A DNA stretch of 64,000 nucleotides from Flavobacterium chryseum (lineage in GTDB: Bacteria > Bacteroidota > Bacteroidia > Flavobacteriales > Flavobacteriaceae): assembly GCF_004362015.1 (NCBI RefSeq), contig NZ_SNWW01000010.1, positions 62,001-126,000 of the forward strand, in the 5' to 3' direction. Below are positions 33,586-42,067 of this stretch, piece after piece. How positions within the stretch are numbered: position 1 is the stretch's first letter; each line of letters opens with the position of its first letter. The notes beneath the pieces were generated by a model. The model ran no database searches. It saw only the letters and a program-made list of their open reading frames with translations, and was not told where the DNA came from. The position numbers and the translations under genes are program-made.

Positions 33586-34731
33586 ATGAAAAATGTAATT
33601 ATAACCAGCTTTATCCTGGCACTAGTACTTGCTAGTTGTGCCGATAAATCACAAGCTCCGGCTCCACCACCGCCTCCGGTTTTACCTGTGGCAGCTATTT
33701 CAAGTGAAAACACTACTACTGATAACGAATACCCTGCCTCTATACAAGGAACTGTTGACGTTGAAATTCGTCCGCAAGTAAGCGGAAACCTAGATCGCGT
33801 TTTGGTAGACGAAGGCGCTTATGTATCAAAAGGACAATCTTTATTTAAAATAAATGAAAGACCTTACCGTGAGCAGTTAAACAATGCTTTGGCTAGTCTT
33901 CATGCTTATGAAGCCGCCTTAATCAACGCTCAGTTAGAAGTTGATAAATTAACTCCTTTAGTACAAAACAAAGTAGTTTCTGATTATCAGTTAAAAACAG
34001 CTAAGGCTTCTCAAAAAATTGCTGCTGCAAATATTGAACAAGCTAAAGCAATGGTAGCATCTGCAAGAATTAATTTAGGATATACAAATGTGACAGCCCC
34101 AGTAAGTGGTTACATCGGAAGATTGCCTAAAAAACAAGGAAGTTTAGTTTCTGCATCTGATGTTGAACCTTTAACTACACTTTCAGACGTTCATGAAGTT
34201 TTTGCTTATTTCTCTTTAGGAGAAACGGATTTCATCAACTTTAAATCACAATACGCAGGAAATTCATTGGGTGATAAAATCAGACACTTACCTCCGGTTT
34301 CTTTAATATTGGCTGATAACAATGCTTATCCTCAAACCGGAAAAATTGATATGGTAGATGGTCAGTTTGATAAAACTACCGGTGCAATTACGCTTAGAGC
34401 TACTTTCCCAAATAAAAACGGAACATTACGTTCTGGAAACACAGGAAGAATCAGATTAGGAATTAAACATGACGATGCGATTTTAGTTCCACAATCGGCT
34501 ACAATAGAAATGCAGGATAAAATCTTTGTTTTCACTTTAGGAAAAGACAACAAGGTTAACAAAATGCCAATCACGGTTATTGGAAAAAGCGGAACAAACT
34601 ATCTTATTAAAGATGGTGTAAAATCTGGTGATCAAATCGTATTAAGCGGTGTTGATAAACTTCAGGAAGGACAAGTAATTCAGCCTGAAAAATCAACTAC
34701 AAAAGTTGCCGAAATAACTAACAAAAAATAA
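33586..34731 (+). CDS. RND efflux periplasmic adaptor lipoprotein (AcrA-like)
   Basis: A 381-residue membrane-fusion protein. A lipobox signal (ITSFILALVLASCADK) places the lipidated Cys near residue 18, followed by a Pro-rich linker (APAPPPPPVLPV). The lipoyl halves are VDVEIRPQVSGNLDRVLVDE and VTAPVSGYIGRLPKKQGSLV around a helical hairpin; the C-terminal DAILVPQSATIEMQDKIFV is the membrane-proximal domain. The frame extends upstream to an ATG at 33511, but this would put the signal peptide 25 residues inside, so 33586 is chosen. First gene of the adaptor-pump-channel operon. Confidence 0.92.
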   Translation: MKNVIITSFILALVLASCADKSQAPAPPPPPVLPVAAISSENTTTDNEYPASIQGTVDVEIRPQVSGNLDRVLVDEGAYVSKGQSLFKINERPYREQLNNALASLHAYEAALINAQLEVDKLTPLVQNKVVSDYQLKTAKASQKIAAANIEQAKAMVASARINLGYTNVTAPVSGYIGRLPKKQGSLVSASDVEPLTTLSDVHEVFAYFSLGETDFINFKSQYAGNSLGDKIRHLPPVSLILADNNAYPQTGKIDMVDGQFDKTTGAITLRATFPNKNGTLRSGNTGRIRLGIKHDDAILVPQSATIEMQDKIFVFTLGKDNKVNKMPITVIGKSGTNYLIKDGVKSGDQIVLSGVDKLQEGQVIQPEKSTTKVAEITNKK

Positions 34732-34742
34732 TTTTTACGAAA

Positions 34743-37700
34743 ATGTTCAAAATATTTATACAAAGACCCGTACTAGCAACCGTTATTTCCATTCTATTGG
34801 TGATATTAGGTATACTTGGTCTTACGAAATTACCTTTACAACAGTTTCCTGATATTGCACCGCCATCGGTTTTGGTAACAGCAGTTTATCCGGGAGCGAA
34901 CGCAGAAACGGTTTTACGTTCTGTTGCGCCTTCTCTTGAAGAGTCTATAAATGGTGTTGAAAACATGACTTACATGAGTTCAACAGCAAGTAATGACGGA
35001 ACTTTAGCAATTACAGTTTTCTTTAAATTAGGAACTGATGCAGATCAGGCTGCAGTAAACGTGCAAAACAGAGTGGCACAAGCTACAAGCCAGTTGCCTT
35101 CAGAGGTTGTGCAACAAGGTGTAACGACTGCGAAACAACAAAACAGTTTTATCATGGCGATTGGTATGTATACGGAAGATGAATCGAGATACGATCAGAC
35201 TTTTGTTGCCAATTATGCACAGATTAATATTATTCCGGAGATTAAACGTATTCCCGGAGTTGGTGCCGCCAGTATTTTTGGTGGTGTAAAAGATTACTCG
35301 ATGAGAGTTTGGTTAAACCCAACTCAAATGTCGACTTACCAGGTAACGCCTAATGAAGTTATGGCAGCCATTCAGGACAAAAGTTTAGAAGCTGCTCCGG
35401 GTAAATTTGGAGAAAGAAGTAAGGAAGTTTTTGAATATGTAATTAAATACAAAGGAAAACTAACCAAACCAGAAGATTATCAAAATATTGCTATTCGTTC
35501 TAATGCTGATGGTTCTGTCCTTCGCTTAAGAGATGTGGCAAGAGTTGAGCTTGGTGCTTATTCTTACAACAGTTTAACACGTTTAAATGGTAAAAAAGGA
35601 ATCGTAATTGGAGTTATTCAATTAGCAGGTTCGAACTCAAATGATATTCAGGTTGCGATAAATAAATTGATGGTTAAAGCATCTAAAGATTTTCCTCCTG
35701 GTATCAAACACAATATTTTCTATAGTACAAAAGTATCTTTAGATCAGTCAATCGATCAGGTAAAACATACTTTATTAGAAGCTTTTATCTTGGTATTTAT
35801 TGTGGTATTTATCTTCTTGCAAGATTTTAGATCAACATTAATTCCGGCCATTGCTGTACCTGTAGCAATTTTAGGAACGTTCTTCTTCATGCAATTATTT
35901 GGATTTTCGATCAACCTTTTAACGCTTTTCGCTTTAATTCTGGCGATTGGTATTGTGGTGGATGATGCAATTGTGGTGGTCGAAGCCGTGCATGCGAAAA
36001 TGGAGCATAAACATTTGTCTCCAAAAGTAGCAACACATGAAGCAATGCACGAAATTACGGGTGCTATTATCTCGATTACGCTGGTAATGGCTGCTGTATT
36101 CCTGCCGGTCGGTTTTATGGAAGGCTCAACGGGAGTTTTCTATCGTCAGTTTGCATTTACGATGGCAATTGCAATTGTAATTTCAGCTGTTAACGCTTTA
36201 ACTTTAAGCCCTGCCCTAGCCGCTTTATTCTTAAAAGATAATCACGGCGCACACCAAGAAGGAGATGCTCCTTACGTGAAAAAAGGATTTAAAGAGAAAT
36301 TCTTTAACGGATTCAACAAAAGTTTTGACTCTTTAACGAACCGTTATGTTGGCGGATTAAAATTCTTAATTCGTAACAAATGGGTTTCTTTAGGCGGATT
36401 GGCTTTAATTACTTTCGCTACGGTTGTTATGGTGAAAACAACTCCATCAGGATTTATCCCGACAGAAGATCAAGGATTTATTGCAATTGCGGTAAACACT
36501 CCTTCCGGAACATCTCTTGACGGAACTCAAAAAGTAATGACTCAGGCAGAAAATACTTTGAGAGGTTTAAATTCATCCCGATTTGTAACAGCGATTTCAG
36601 GTTTCAACTTGTTAACGAATTCTACAAGTCCATCTTCAGCAGTTGTTTTCGTATTGCTTAAACCAAACGAAGAACGTGGTGATGTAAAAAATATCGATGA
36701 AATCATGAATGAAGTTCGTGGCAAATTGGGCGCGATTTCAGGAGGAAGTTTCTTCGTATTTAGTTTTCCAACCGTTCCTGGATTCAGTAACGTTGAAGCT
36801 TTAGATTTAGTACTACAAGATAAAACCGGTGGTAAACTGGATAAGTTTAGTGGAATTTCTCAAAACTTTATTGGAGAATTGATGAAACGTCCGGAAATAG
36901 CAGTTGCTTTTACAAGTTTTAAGGCCGATTATCCTCAATTGCAATTGGATATTAATGATGCAAAAGCAGATCAGTTAGGCGTAAAAGTCAAAGATATTCT
37001 GCAAACTATGCAGGCTTATTTTGGTAGTGCACAGGCATCAGATTTCAATAGATTTGGAAAATATTACAGAGTTGTTGTTCAGGCTGATATTGCCGACAGA
37101 GCAGATCCATCAGCAATTGACAGAGTTTTTGTGAAAAACAAAAATGGCGAAATGGTTCCTATAAATACTTTAGTAAAACTAAGCCGTATTTATGGTTCTG
37201 AAACAGCATCTAGATATAATTTATTTAACTCAATTGGTATAAATGCAATTCCGAAACCTGGATTTAGTTCAGGAGATGCCATTAAAGCAATTGAAGAAGT
37301 AGCAGCACAACAATTACCTGCGGGCTACGGATTTGAATTTTCTGGACAAACCCGTGAAGAAATTTCTTCAGGAGGTCAGTCGGCAACAATTTTCTTACTG
37401 TGTTTGATATTCGTCTATTTCTTACTTGCCGCACAGTATGAGAGTTACATCCTGCCTTTAGCAGTAATTCTATCAATTCCTGCAGGTATATTTGGAGTTT
37501 TCGTAGCCATTGGTTTAACAGGAATCGAAAATAACATTTATGTACAAGTTGCACTGGTAATGCTTATTGGACTGCTCGCCAAAAATGCCATTTTGATTGT
37601 CGAGTTTGCCGTTCAAAAACGAAAATCGGGTCAGGCATTGGTTAGCGCATCTATAGACGCAGCAAAATTACGTTTGCGACCAATTATCATGACGTCTCTT

Positions 37701-37910
37701 GCTTTTGTTGTGGGGTTAATCCCGATGATGAGCGCAACCGGACCGTCAGCACAAGGTAACCACTCGATTAGTATTGGTGCCGCCGGAGGTATGATATCAG
37801 GAGTAATTCTAGGGTTGTTAATCATCCCGGTTTTATTCATCGTATTCCAACATTTACAAGAAAAGGTTTCTGGAAAACCAGTAGCCGTAATTCATAACGG
37901 AGAAAAATAA
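34743..37910 (+). CDS. RND multidrug efflux permease (AcrB-like, HAE1 type)
   Basis: A 1055-residue inner-membrane drug:H+ antiporter. TM1 is VLATVISILLVILGILGLTK; the first porter loop follows; TM4 carries the AcrB proton pair Asp407-Asp408 in IGIVVDDAIVVVE at the same numbering as in AcrB; the second half starts at WVSLGGLALITFA and ends with the duplicated TM8-12 set. Family segments such as LRSVAPSLEESINGVENMTY are intact. It lies 12 bases after the adaptor and works with it and the channel at 38032. Confidence 0.95.
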   Translation: MFKIFIQRPVLATVISILLVILGILGLTKLPLQQFPDIAPPSVLVTAVYPGANAETVLRSVAPSLEESINGVENMTYMSSTASNDGTLAITVFFKLGTDADQAAVNVQNRVAQATSQLPSEVVQQGVTTAKQQNSFIMAIGMYTEDESRYDQTFVANYAQINIIPEIKRIPGVGAASIFGGVKDYSMRVWLNPTQMSTYQVTPNEVMAAIQDKSLEAAPGKFGERSKEVFEYVIKYKGKLTKPEDYQNIAIRSNADGSVLRLRDVARVELGAYSYNSLTRLNGKKGIVIGVIQLAGSNSNDIQVAINKLMVKASKDFPPGIKHNIFYSTKVSLDQSIDQVKHTLLEAFILVFIVVFIFLQDFRSTLIPAIAVPVAILGTFFFMQLFGFSINLLTLFALILAIGIVVDDAIVVVEAVHAKMEHKHLSPKVATHEAMHEITGAIISITLVMAAVFLPVGFMEGSTGVFYRQFAFTMAIAIVISAVNALTLSPALAALFLKDNHGAHQEGDAPYVKKGFKEKFFNGFNKSFDSLTNRYVGGLKFLIRNKWVSLGGLALITFATVVMVKTTPSGFIPTEDQGFIAIAVNTPSGTSLDGTQKVMTQAENTLRGLNSSRFVTAISGFNLLTNSTSPSSAVVFVLLKPNEERGDVKNIDEIMNEVRGKLGAISGGSFFVFSFPTVPGFSNVEALDLVLQDKTGGKLDKFSGISQNFIGELMKRPEIAVAFTSFKADYPQLQLDINDAKADQLGVKVKDILQTMQAYFGSAQASDFNRFGKYYRVVVQADIADRADPSAIDRVFVKNKNGEMVPINTLVKLSRIYGSETASRYNLFNSIGINAIPKPGFSSGDAIKAIEEVAAQQLPAGYGFEFSGQTREEISSGGQSATIFLLCLIFVYFLLAAQYESYILPLAVILSIPAGIFGVFVAIGLTGIENNIYVQVALVMLIGLLAKNAILIVEFAVQKRKSGQALVSASIDAAKLRLRPIIMTSLAFVVGLIPMMSATGPSAQGNHSISIGAAGGMISGVILGLLIIPVLFIVFQHLQEKVSGKPVAVIHNGEK

Positions 37911-37912
37911 AA

Positions 37913-38032
37913 ATGGAAAATTATATAACGACAATACTGGTGACCATTATAACGGGCATCGCATACATATCCTACAAGATTTCTAAAGATCTGGACAGCA
38001 GAAAAAAAGATACTACTTGTACTGAAATTTAA
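37913..38032 (+). CDS. Small single-span membrane protein inside the efflux operon
   Basis: A 39-codon frame reads MENYITTILVTIITGIAYIS then YKISKDLDSRKKDTTCTEI. It has one hydrophobic segment of about 20 residues at the N-terminus and a charged C-terminal tail. It starts two bases after the pump stop and its TAA overlaps the ATG of the channel gene (TAATG), a typical translational-coupling arrangement. Similar short proteins associate with RND pumps in other bacteria (AcrZ binds AcrB), but no homology is claimed; it could also be a non-functional leader that couples the channel. Confidence 0.5.
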   Translation: MENYITTILVTIITGIAYISYKISKDLDSRKKDTTCTEI

Positions 38033-39465
38033 TGACAACTTATAAAATGAAAAAGTATATAACCAAAATTGTGATGATCGCTATTTTGATCGTCACAGTA
38101 ATATCCTGTAAAGTTTCGAAGGATATTGAAACTCCAAAAGATGCATTTCCTGAAAATTTCAGGAATGCATCAACTTCAACCGATACAACCAGTATTGCTG
38201 ATTTGGAGTGGAAAAATTTCTTTACAGAACAAGATATTATTCAATTAATAGATAGCGCGGTAGCCAGAAATAACGATTTACAAATCGCTGCCAAAAATAT
38301 CGAAATTGCGCAATACAGATTCACACAATCAAAATGGGGAAATGTGCCTCAGGTTAATTTATTTGTGAATGCCAGTACAAGCAATCCGTCTGACAATAGT
38401 TTTACAGGAATGAACCTGAATCAGGCTTTAGGTCAAAAACATATTGACGATTATTCTGCCGGAGCTTCACTTTCGTGGGAAGCTGATATCTGGGGTAAAA
38501 TCCGTAATCAGAAAAAAGGTGCTTATGCAGGTTACCTTCAATCTGAAGAAGTAAAAAAAGCATTGCAGACTAATATTGTTGCGAACGTTTCTAAAGGATA
38601 TTACAATCTTTTGATGTTAGACGCACAATTGGATATCGCTAAGAAAAACGTACAATTAAACGACAGTACAACCAACATAATCAAATTGAAATTTGATGCC
38701 GGACAAGTTACTTCGTTAGGAATTCAACAATCTGAAGCACAAAGATTAAGTTCAGCTCAATTGGTTCCTTTATTAGAACAAAACATTGCAATTCAGGAAA
38801 ATGCCTTGAGTGTTTTGACAGGATCTTTTCCGAATTCAAAACAAAGAAGTATTAAATTAAGTTCAATTGAAGTAAAAAACAATACTGCAATCGGAATTCC
38901 ATCTTCATTAGTAAGCAGAAGACCTGATGTAAAAAGTGCTGAATTGGCTCTAAAAGTGGCGAACGCAAATGTTGGAATCACAAAAGCAGATTTATATCCT
39001 TCACTTAAAATTACCGCTCAGGGCGGAGTAAATTCTTTTGAAACAAGCAGTTGGTTCAATATTCCGGCTTCATTATTCGGAACTGTTGCAGGAGGTTTAA
39101 CACAGCCTTTACTAAACAGTAAAAGAGTAAGAACGCAATATAATATTGCTGTAGCCGAAAGAGAAAAAGCAGTTTTAAATTTCAGACAATCGGTTTTAAT
39201 AGCTGTTAGCGAAGTTTCTGATGCTTTGGTAAAAGTGGAGAAATTACAACAACAAGAATTTTTTCTTAAAGAAAGAGTAAAAACATTGCAGCAAGCCATT
39301 AAAAATTCGAATTTGTTATTCAAAAACGGAATGGCGGAATACCTGGAAGTTTTAACCGCACAAACAAATTTATTGCAAAGCGAGTTAGAACTGGCAAACA
39401 TAAAAAGAGAACAACTTTCTGCTAATACCGAGTTATATCGTGCATTGGGCGGCGGTTGGAGATAA
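38032..39465 (+). CDS. TolC/NodT-family outer-membrane lipoprotein channel
   Basis: A 477-residue outer-membrane factor of the NodT group. The lipobox (ILIVTVISCKVSK) predicts lipidation near residue 26. Both alpha-hairpin repeats are present: DLQIAAKNIEIAQYRF...YSAGASLSWEADIWGKIRNQK in the first and RPDVKSAELALKVANANVG...YLEVLTAQTNLLQSE in the second. The start at 38032 overlaps the small ORF stop; an ATG at 38047 would also fit the signal. Last gene of the tripartite pump operon. Confidence 0.92.
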   Translation: MTTYKMKKYITKIVMIAILIVTVISCKVSKDIETPKDAFPENFRNASTSTDTTSIADLEWKNFFTEQDIIQLIDSAVARNNDLQIAAKNIEIAQYRFTQSKWGNVPQVNLFVNASTSNPSDNSFTGMNLNQALGQKHIDDYSAGASLSWEADIWGKIRNQKKGAYAGYLQSEEVKKALQTNIVANVSKGYYNLLMLDAQLDIAKKNVQLNDSTTNIIKLKFDAGQVTSLGIQQSEAQRLSSAQLVPLLEQNIAIQENALSVLTGSFPNSKQRSIKLSSIEVKNNTAIGIPSSLVSRRPDVKSAELALKVANANVGITKADLYPSLKITAQGGVNSFETSSWFNIPASLFGTVAGGLTQPLLNSKRVRTQYNIAVAEREKAVLNFRQSVLIAVSEVSDALVKVEKLQQQEFFLKERVKTLQQAIKNSNLLFKNGMAEYLEVLTAQTNLLQSELELANIKREQLSANTELYRALGGGWR

Positions 39466-39538
39466 TACCCGTTTATTTAATTATTTATTTGAGATTCGCT
39501 GCGAGACTTCGGTTTTGCAGCGTTTTTTTTTGTTTTTG

Positions 39539-39687
39539 CCGCGAAGGCGCTAAGGCGCAAAGTTTTTTATTCCACGCAGGTTTTACGCTCATTTTATGTC
39601 AGACTGAGCGAAGTCGAAGTCCCGCAAAGAGCATCGTCAATCTTTGGCGAGTTACTTCTGTGTCCTTCAACTTCGCTCAGGATGACA
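39539..39687. repeat. Intergenic repeats after the efflux operon
   Basis: A gcgaaggcgctaaggcgcaaag word (39540-39562) with trailing T run is followed by an inverted repeat with arms tgtcagactgagcgaag (39597-39613) and cttcaacttcgctcaggatg (39665-39684). The second resembles the GTCATTTCGACGAAGGAG family in position and ends but not in core sequence. It fills much of the gap 39466-39815; a frame across it is not a gene. Confidence 0.6.
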
Positions 39688-39772
39688 AACGTAAAAATCT
39701 AAAATCAACATCTTGTCTTAAATGACCCTAAAATAGTCATAAATACGTATTCTTTCAAAAAAATAAGATTGT

Positions 39773-39780
39773 TACATTTG
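39773..39780 (+). promoter_or_regulatory. -7 promoter box for the DoxX-like gene
   Basis: TACATTTG matches TAnnTTTG and ends 35 bases before the ATG at 39816. Confidence 0.55.
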
Positions 39781-39815
39781 TAATACATTCACTAATAACT
39801 ATTTAAATATAACCA

Positions 39816-40196
39816 ATGAAAAAAGCAAAAATGATTTTTTGGATTACAACTATTCTTATTTTTTTATTTGAAGGCGTTATGCCGGCGCTCACTTCTCAAA
39901 GTGAATTAGCAAAAGAAGGAATCAGACATCTCGGATATCCGGAGTATTTCGGGAATGCTTTGGTCGTTTTCAAGATTTTGGGGGTTTTGGCTTTAGTGAT
40001 TCCACAAGTTCCAAATCGTGTTAAAGAGTGGGCTTATGCAGGTTTTGCATTCGATTTTATATTTGCTTCTATAAGTCACTTCGCGGTAGACGGAATTGAT
40101 TTTCAAGGCTTTTTTCCCTTAATCGTTTTAGGGATTCTAATAATTTCATATATATATCACCACAAAATAGAGCGTTACAAAAACATCGCTTTGTAA
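39816..40196 (+). CDS. DoxX-like small membrane protein
   Basis: A 126-residue protein with four hydrophobic segments (MIFWITTILIFLFEGVMPAL, ALVVFKILGVLALVIPQVP, WAYAGFAFDFIFASISHF, LIVLGILIISYIY). The LGYPEYFG...FKILGVLALV arrangement is that of the DoxX/DoxX-like family. Cellular role is uncertain; some members take part in redox or sulfur stress. It is followed 12 bases later by a small soluble protein, so the two may be an operon. Confidence 0.85.
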   Translation: MKKAKMIFWITTILIFLFEGVMPALTSQSELAKEGIRHLGYPEYFGNALVVFKILGVLALVIPQVPNRVKEWAYAGFAFDFIFASISHFAVDGIDFQGFFPLIVLGILIISYIYHHKIERYKNIAL

Positions 40197-40208
40197 ATTG
40201 ATAAAAAG

Positions 40209-40418
40209 ATGATCGAGGTTTTTAAAACAAATGTTCAGGAAATGGAGCAGTCTGCTATGATTGTGGGGAAACTTCTTGAACATTTCCCAAACAGCATCAT
40301 CAATTTTGACCTGGAAGATTGCGACAAAATTTTGCGGATTCACGCTTTATCAATTTCAAATCATACCATAATCGAATTATTAAATTCGTACGGATACCAT
40401 TGCGAAGTGCTTTTGTAA
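40209..40418 (+). CDS. Small hypothetical protein, ferredoxin-like fold predicted
   Basis: A 69-residue protein with strand IEVFKTNV, helix QSAMIVGKLLEHFP, strands SIINFDLE and KILRIHAL and helix TIIELLNSYGYHCEVLL. The order beta-alpha-beta-beta-alpha-beta is that of HMA-like metal-binding domains, but the metal-binding CxxC after strand 1 is absent. It follows the DoxX-like gene by 12 bases. Function unknown. Confidence 0.65.
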   Translation: MIEVFKTNVQEMEQSAMIVGKLLEHFPNSIINFDLEDCDKILRIHALSISNHTIIELLNSYGYHCEVLL

Positions 40419-40468
40419 ATCACCAAAAGCGATAAGTGTTTAATTATCATAGTTTTAATATAAAATTG

Positions 40469-40476
40469 TAAATTTG
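40469..40476 (+). promoter_or_regulatory. -7 promoter box for the VOC-family gene
   Basis: TAAATTTG matches TAnnTTTG and ends 29 bases before the ATG at 40506, which supports that start. Confidence 0.55.
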
Positions 40477-40505
40477 AATTGTTTCAATCATCAAATCAAT
40501 TAAAA

Positions 40506-40895
40506 ATGAACATTCCAAAAAATCATCAGACAGTAATGCCTTATTTAATTGTAAACGATGCATTAAAATTTATAGATTTTACAAAAACCGTTTTTAATGC
40601 TATTACATTGCAAGCTCCACTTTTGCGGGAAGACGGAACGGTTCAGTATGCTGAAGTTACTTTAAACGGAAGTACTATTATGGTAACCGACGTAACGAAA
40701 GACTGGAATAAAGAAACAGCAAATTTGTTTGTATATGTTCCAAATGCTGATGAAACCTTTCATAAAGCCATTGAAGAAGGTGCCGAAATATTGATGGGAT
40801 TAAGCGATCAGGATTACGGCAGAACCTGCGGTGTAACAGATCCTTTTGGCAATGTCTGGTGGATTACTTCTGTAAATAAACAAGAAACAATTTAA
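40506..40895 (+). CDS. VOC/glyoxalase-superfamily protein (PhnB-like)
   Basis: A 129-residue protein with the beta-alpha-beta-beta-beta halves of the vicinal oxygen chelate fold: VMPYLIVNDALKFIDFTKTVF then VQYAEVTLNGSTIMVTDVT, and in the second half NLFVYVPNADETFHKAIEEG and TDPFGNVWWITS. The PFGNxWW end is the PhnB/YdcJ-like signature. Metal ligands are not clearly conserved, so it may be a binding protein or resistance-type enzyme. An earlier frame start at 40479 lies at the promoter and was rejected. It is followed by a DinB-like gene 11 bases on. Confidence 0.85.
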   Translation: MNIPKNHQTVMPYLIVNDALKFIDFTKTVFNAITLQAPLLREDGTVQYAEVTLNGSTIMVTDVTKDWNKETANLFVYVPNADETFHKAIEEGAEILMGLSDQDYGRTCGVTDPFGNVWWITSVNKQETI

Positions 40896-40906
40896 TCTTA
40901 ATAGTT

Positions 40907-41413
40907 ATGAAAGAGGAACTTAAAATAGAAATCACAAGTACATTCGAGCAATTGTATCAAACGCTTTCTCTTTTTACGCAAGGTGAAATTAACGCAATTC
41001 CGTTTGAAGGAAGCTGGACTTCCGGGCAAGTAGCGCGTCATATTATTAAATCAACTTCAGGCTTAAAACAAATTTGTGACAATAACACCCAAAAATTAGC
41101 TGTAAATCCAGAAGAAAAAGTTCCCGCATTGAAACAAATATTTTTAGACTTCAGTTCAAAGATGAATTCGCCGGAATTTATTTATCCTGAAATAAAAGAT
41201 TATGACAAGGAACTGCTTCTTTCTTCTATTCAAAAAATAGAAAAAGAACTGGTATACATAACAGAAAATTACGATTTAGGACTGACTTGTATGGAATTTG
41301 AAATGCCCGGTTTTGGAAACCTGACGATCTATGAACTTGTGAGCTTTGCTGTAATTCATACCAAAAGGCATATCTTTCAATTGACCAATATCTATAAAGC
41401 ATTGAGGAATTAG
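40907..41413 (+). CDS. DinB-family protein
   Basis: A 168-residue four-helix-bundle protein of the DinB/YfiT type. The metal-binding histidines are probably His in SGQVARHIIKS and the pair in FAVIHTKRHIFQLTNI. Members are hydrolases or thiol-dependent transferases of mostly unknown substrate; no SOS role is implied. It follows the VOC protein closely, a common pairing in Bacteroidota, and ends before a strong terminator. Confidence 0.82.
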   Translation: MKEELKIEITSTFEQLYQTLSLFTQGEINAIPFEGSWTSGQVARHIIKSTSGLKQICDNNTQKLAVNPEEKVPALKQIFLDFSSKMNSPEFIYPEIKDYDKELLLSSIQKIEKELVYITENYDLGLTCMEFEMPGFGNLTIYELVSFAVIHTKRHIFQLTNIYKALRN

Positions 41414-41479
41414 CTATGAAATTTTCATTTTAAATAAACATAGCAAAAGGCGAAACCTGAAGCTTAAAAACCTGAAACA

Positions 41480-41519
41480 AAAAAAAGCGACACCAGTAAA
41501 TGAGGTGTCGCTTTTTTTG
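41480..41519. terminator. Bidirectional terminator between DinB-like and DUF1328-like genes
   Basis: Stem aaaaaaagcgacacc / ggtgtcgcttttttt with a short loop; U tracts on both strands between convergent genes. Confidence 0.85.
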
Positions 41520-41537
41520 TATGATTAAAACTTATTG

Positions 41538-41699
41538 CTAAACTTTTCTTCTTCCGCTTATTAATGAAAGTATAAATAATACAATAAATATGAAGAATAA
41601 AACTTTTGCAATACTAGCAGCTCCGGCAGCGATTCCACCAAAACCAAATATTCCCGCTACTATAGCTAGAATAATAAAAATGACTGTCCAACGTAACAT
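41538..41699 (-). CDS. DUF1328-like small membrane protein, 53 residues
   Basis: A short minus-strand gene starting at ATG 41699-41697: MLRWTVIFIILAIVAGIFGF, then GGIAAGAASIAKVLFFIFI and VLFILSLISGRRKV. Two membrane segments separated by a Gly/Ala turn, an N-terminal Leu-Arg-Trp and a basic end are the hallmarks of the DUF1328 (YtjA) family. Such proteins are widespread in bacteria and often stress-induced; function unknown. It is convergent with the DinB gene and shares its terminator. The stretch from here to 42067 (about 370 bases) holds only an AT-rich leader with no clear element. Confidence 0.8.
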   Translation of the reverse strand: MLRWTVIFIILAIVAGIFGFGGIAAGAASIAKVLFFIFIVLFILSLISGRRKV

Positions 41700-42067
41700 A
41701 TGATTATTTTTTAGGGTTTATAAATGACTTATTAGGTCTGTTTGTTAGATCAAATTTCATTTTAAAAAACTGCTTGCCTTAACTCTATCCGTTTTTTTTT
41801 TATCGCAAAAAAATATCAAACACAATAAATTCTAAAACTTGCTAATAGTTTCAAAATTACCATTTTAGACTTATAGGATTTCCATAAATAAGCTTTTGAG
41901 TTAATTTTTTAGTGGATTGGATTAATCGTAGGCTCATCTAAACTTTAATTTTATCAAAAAATAAATAAAGGGGTAATTTTCTGATGTAAAACACAACTTA
42001 ATGTATTTCTTTATTTATAGACTTGTTAAAATATAAACGACATATTAAACGAATAAAAATAATCCCC

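Noticed and set aside
39456..39725. An 89-codon frame after the TolC gene
   Set aside because: It lies across intergenic repeats (gcgaaggcgctaagg and an inverted repeat), has no start context or family, and is best seen as repeat DNA.
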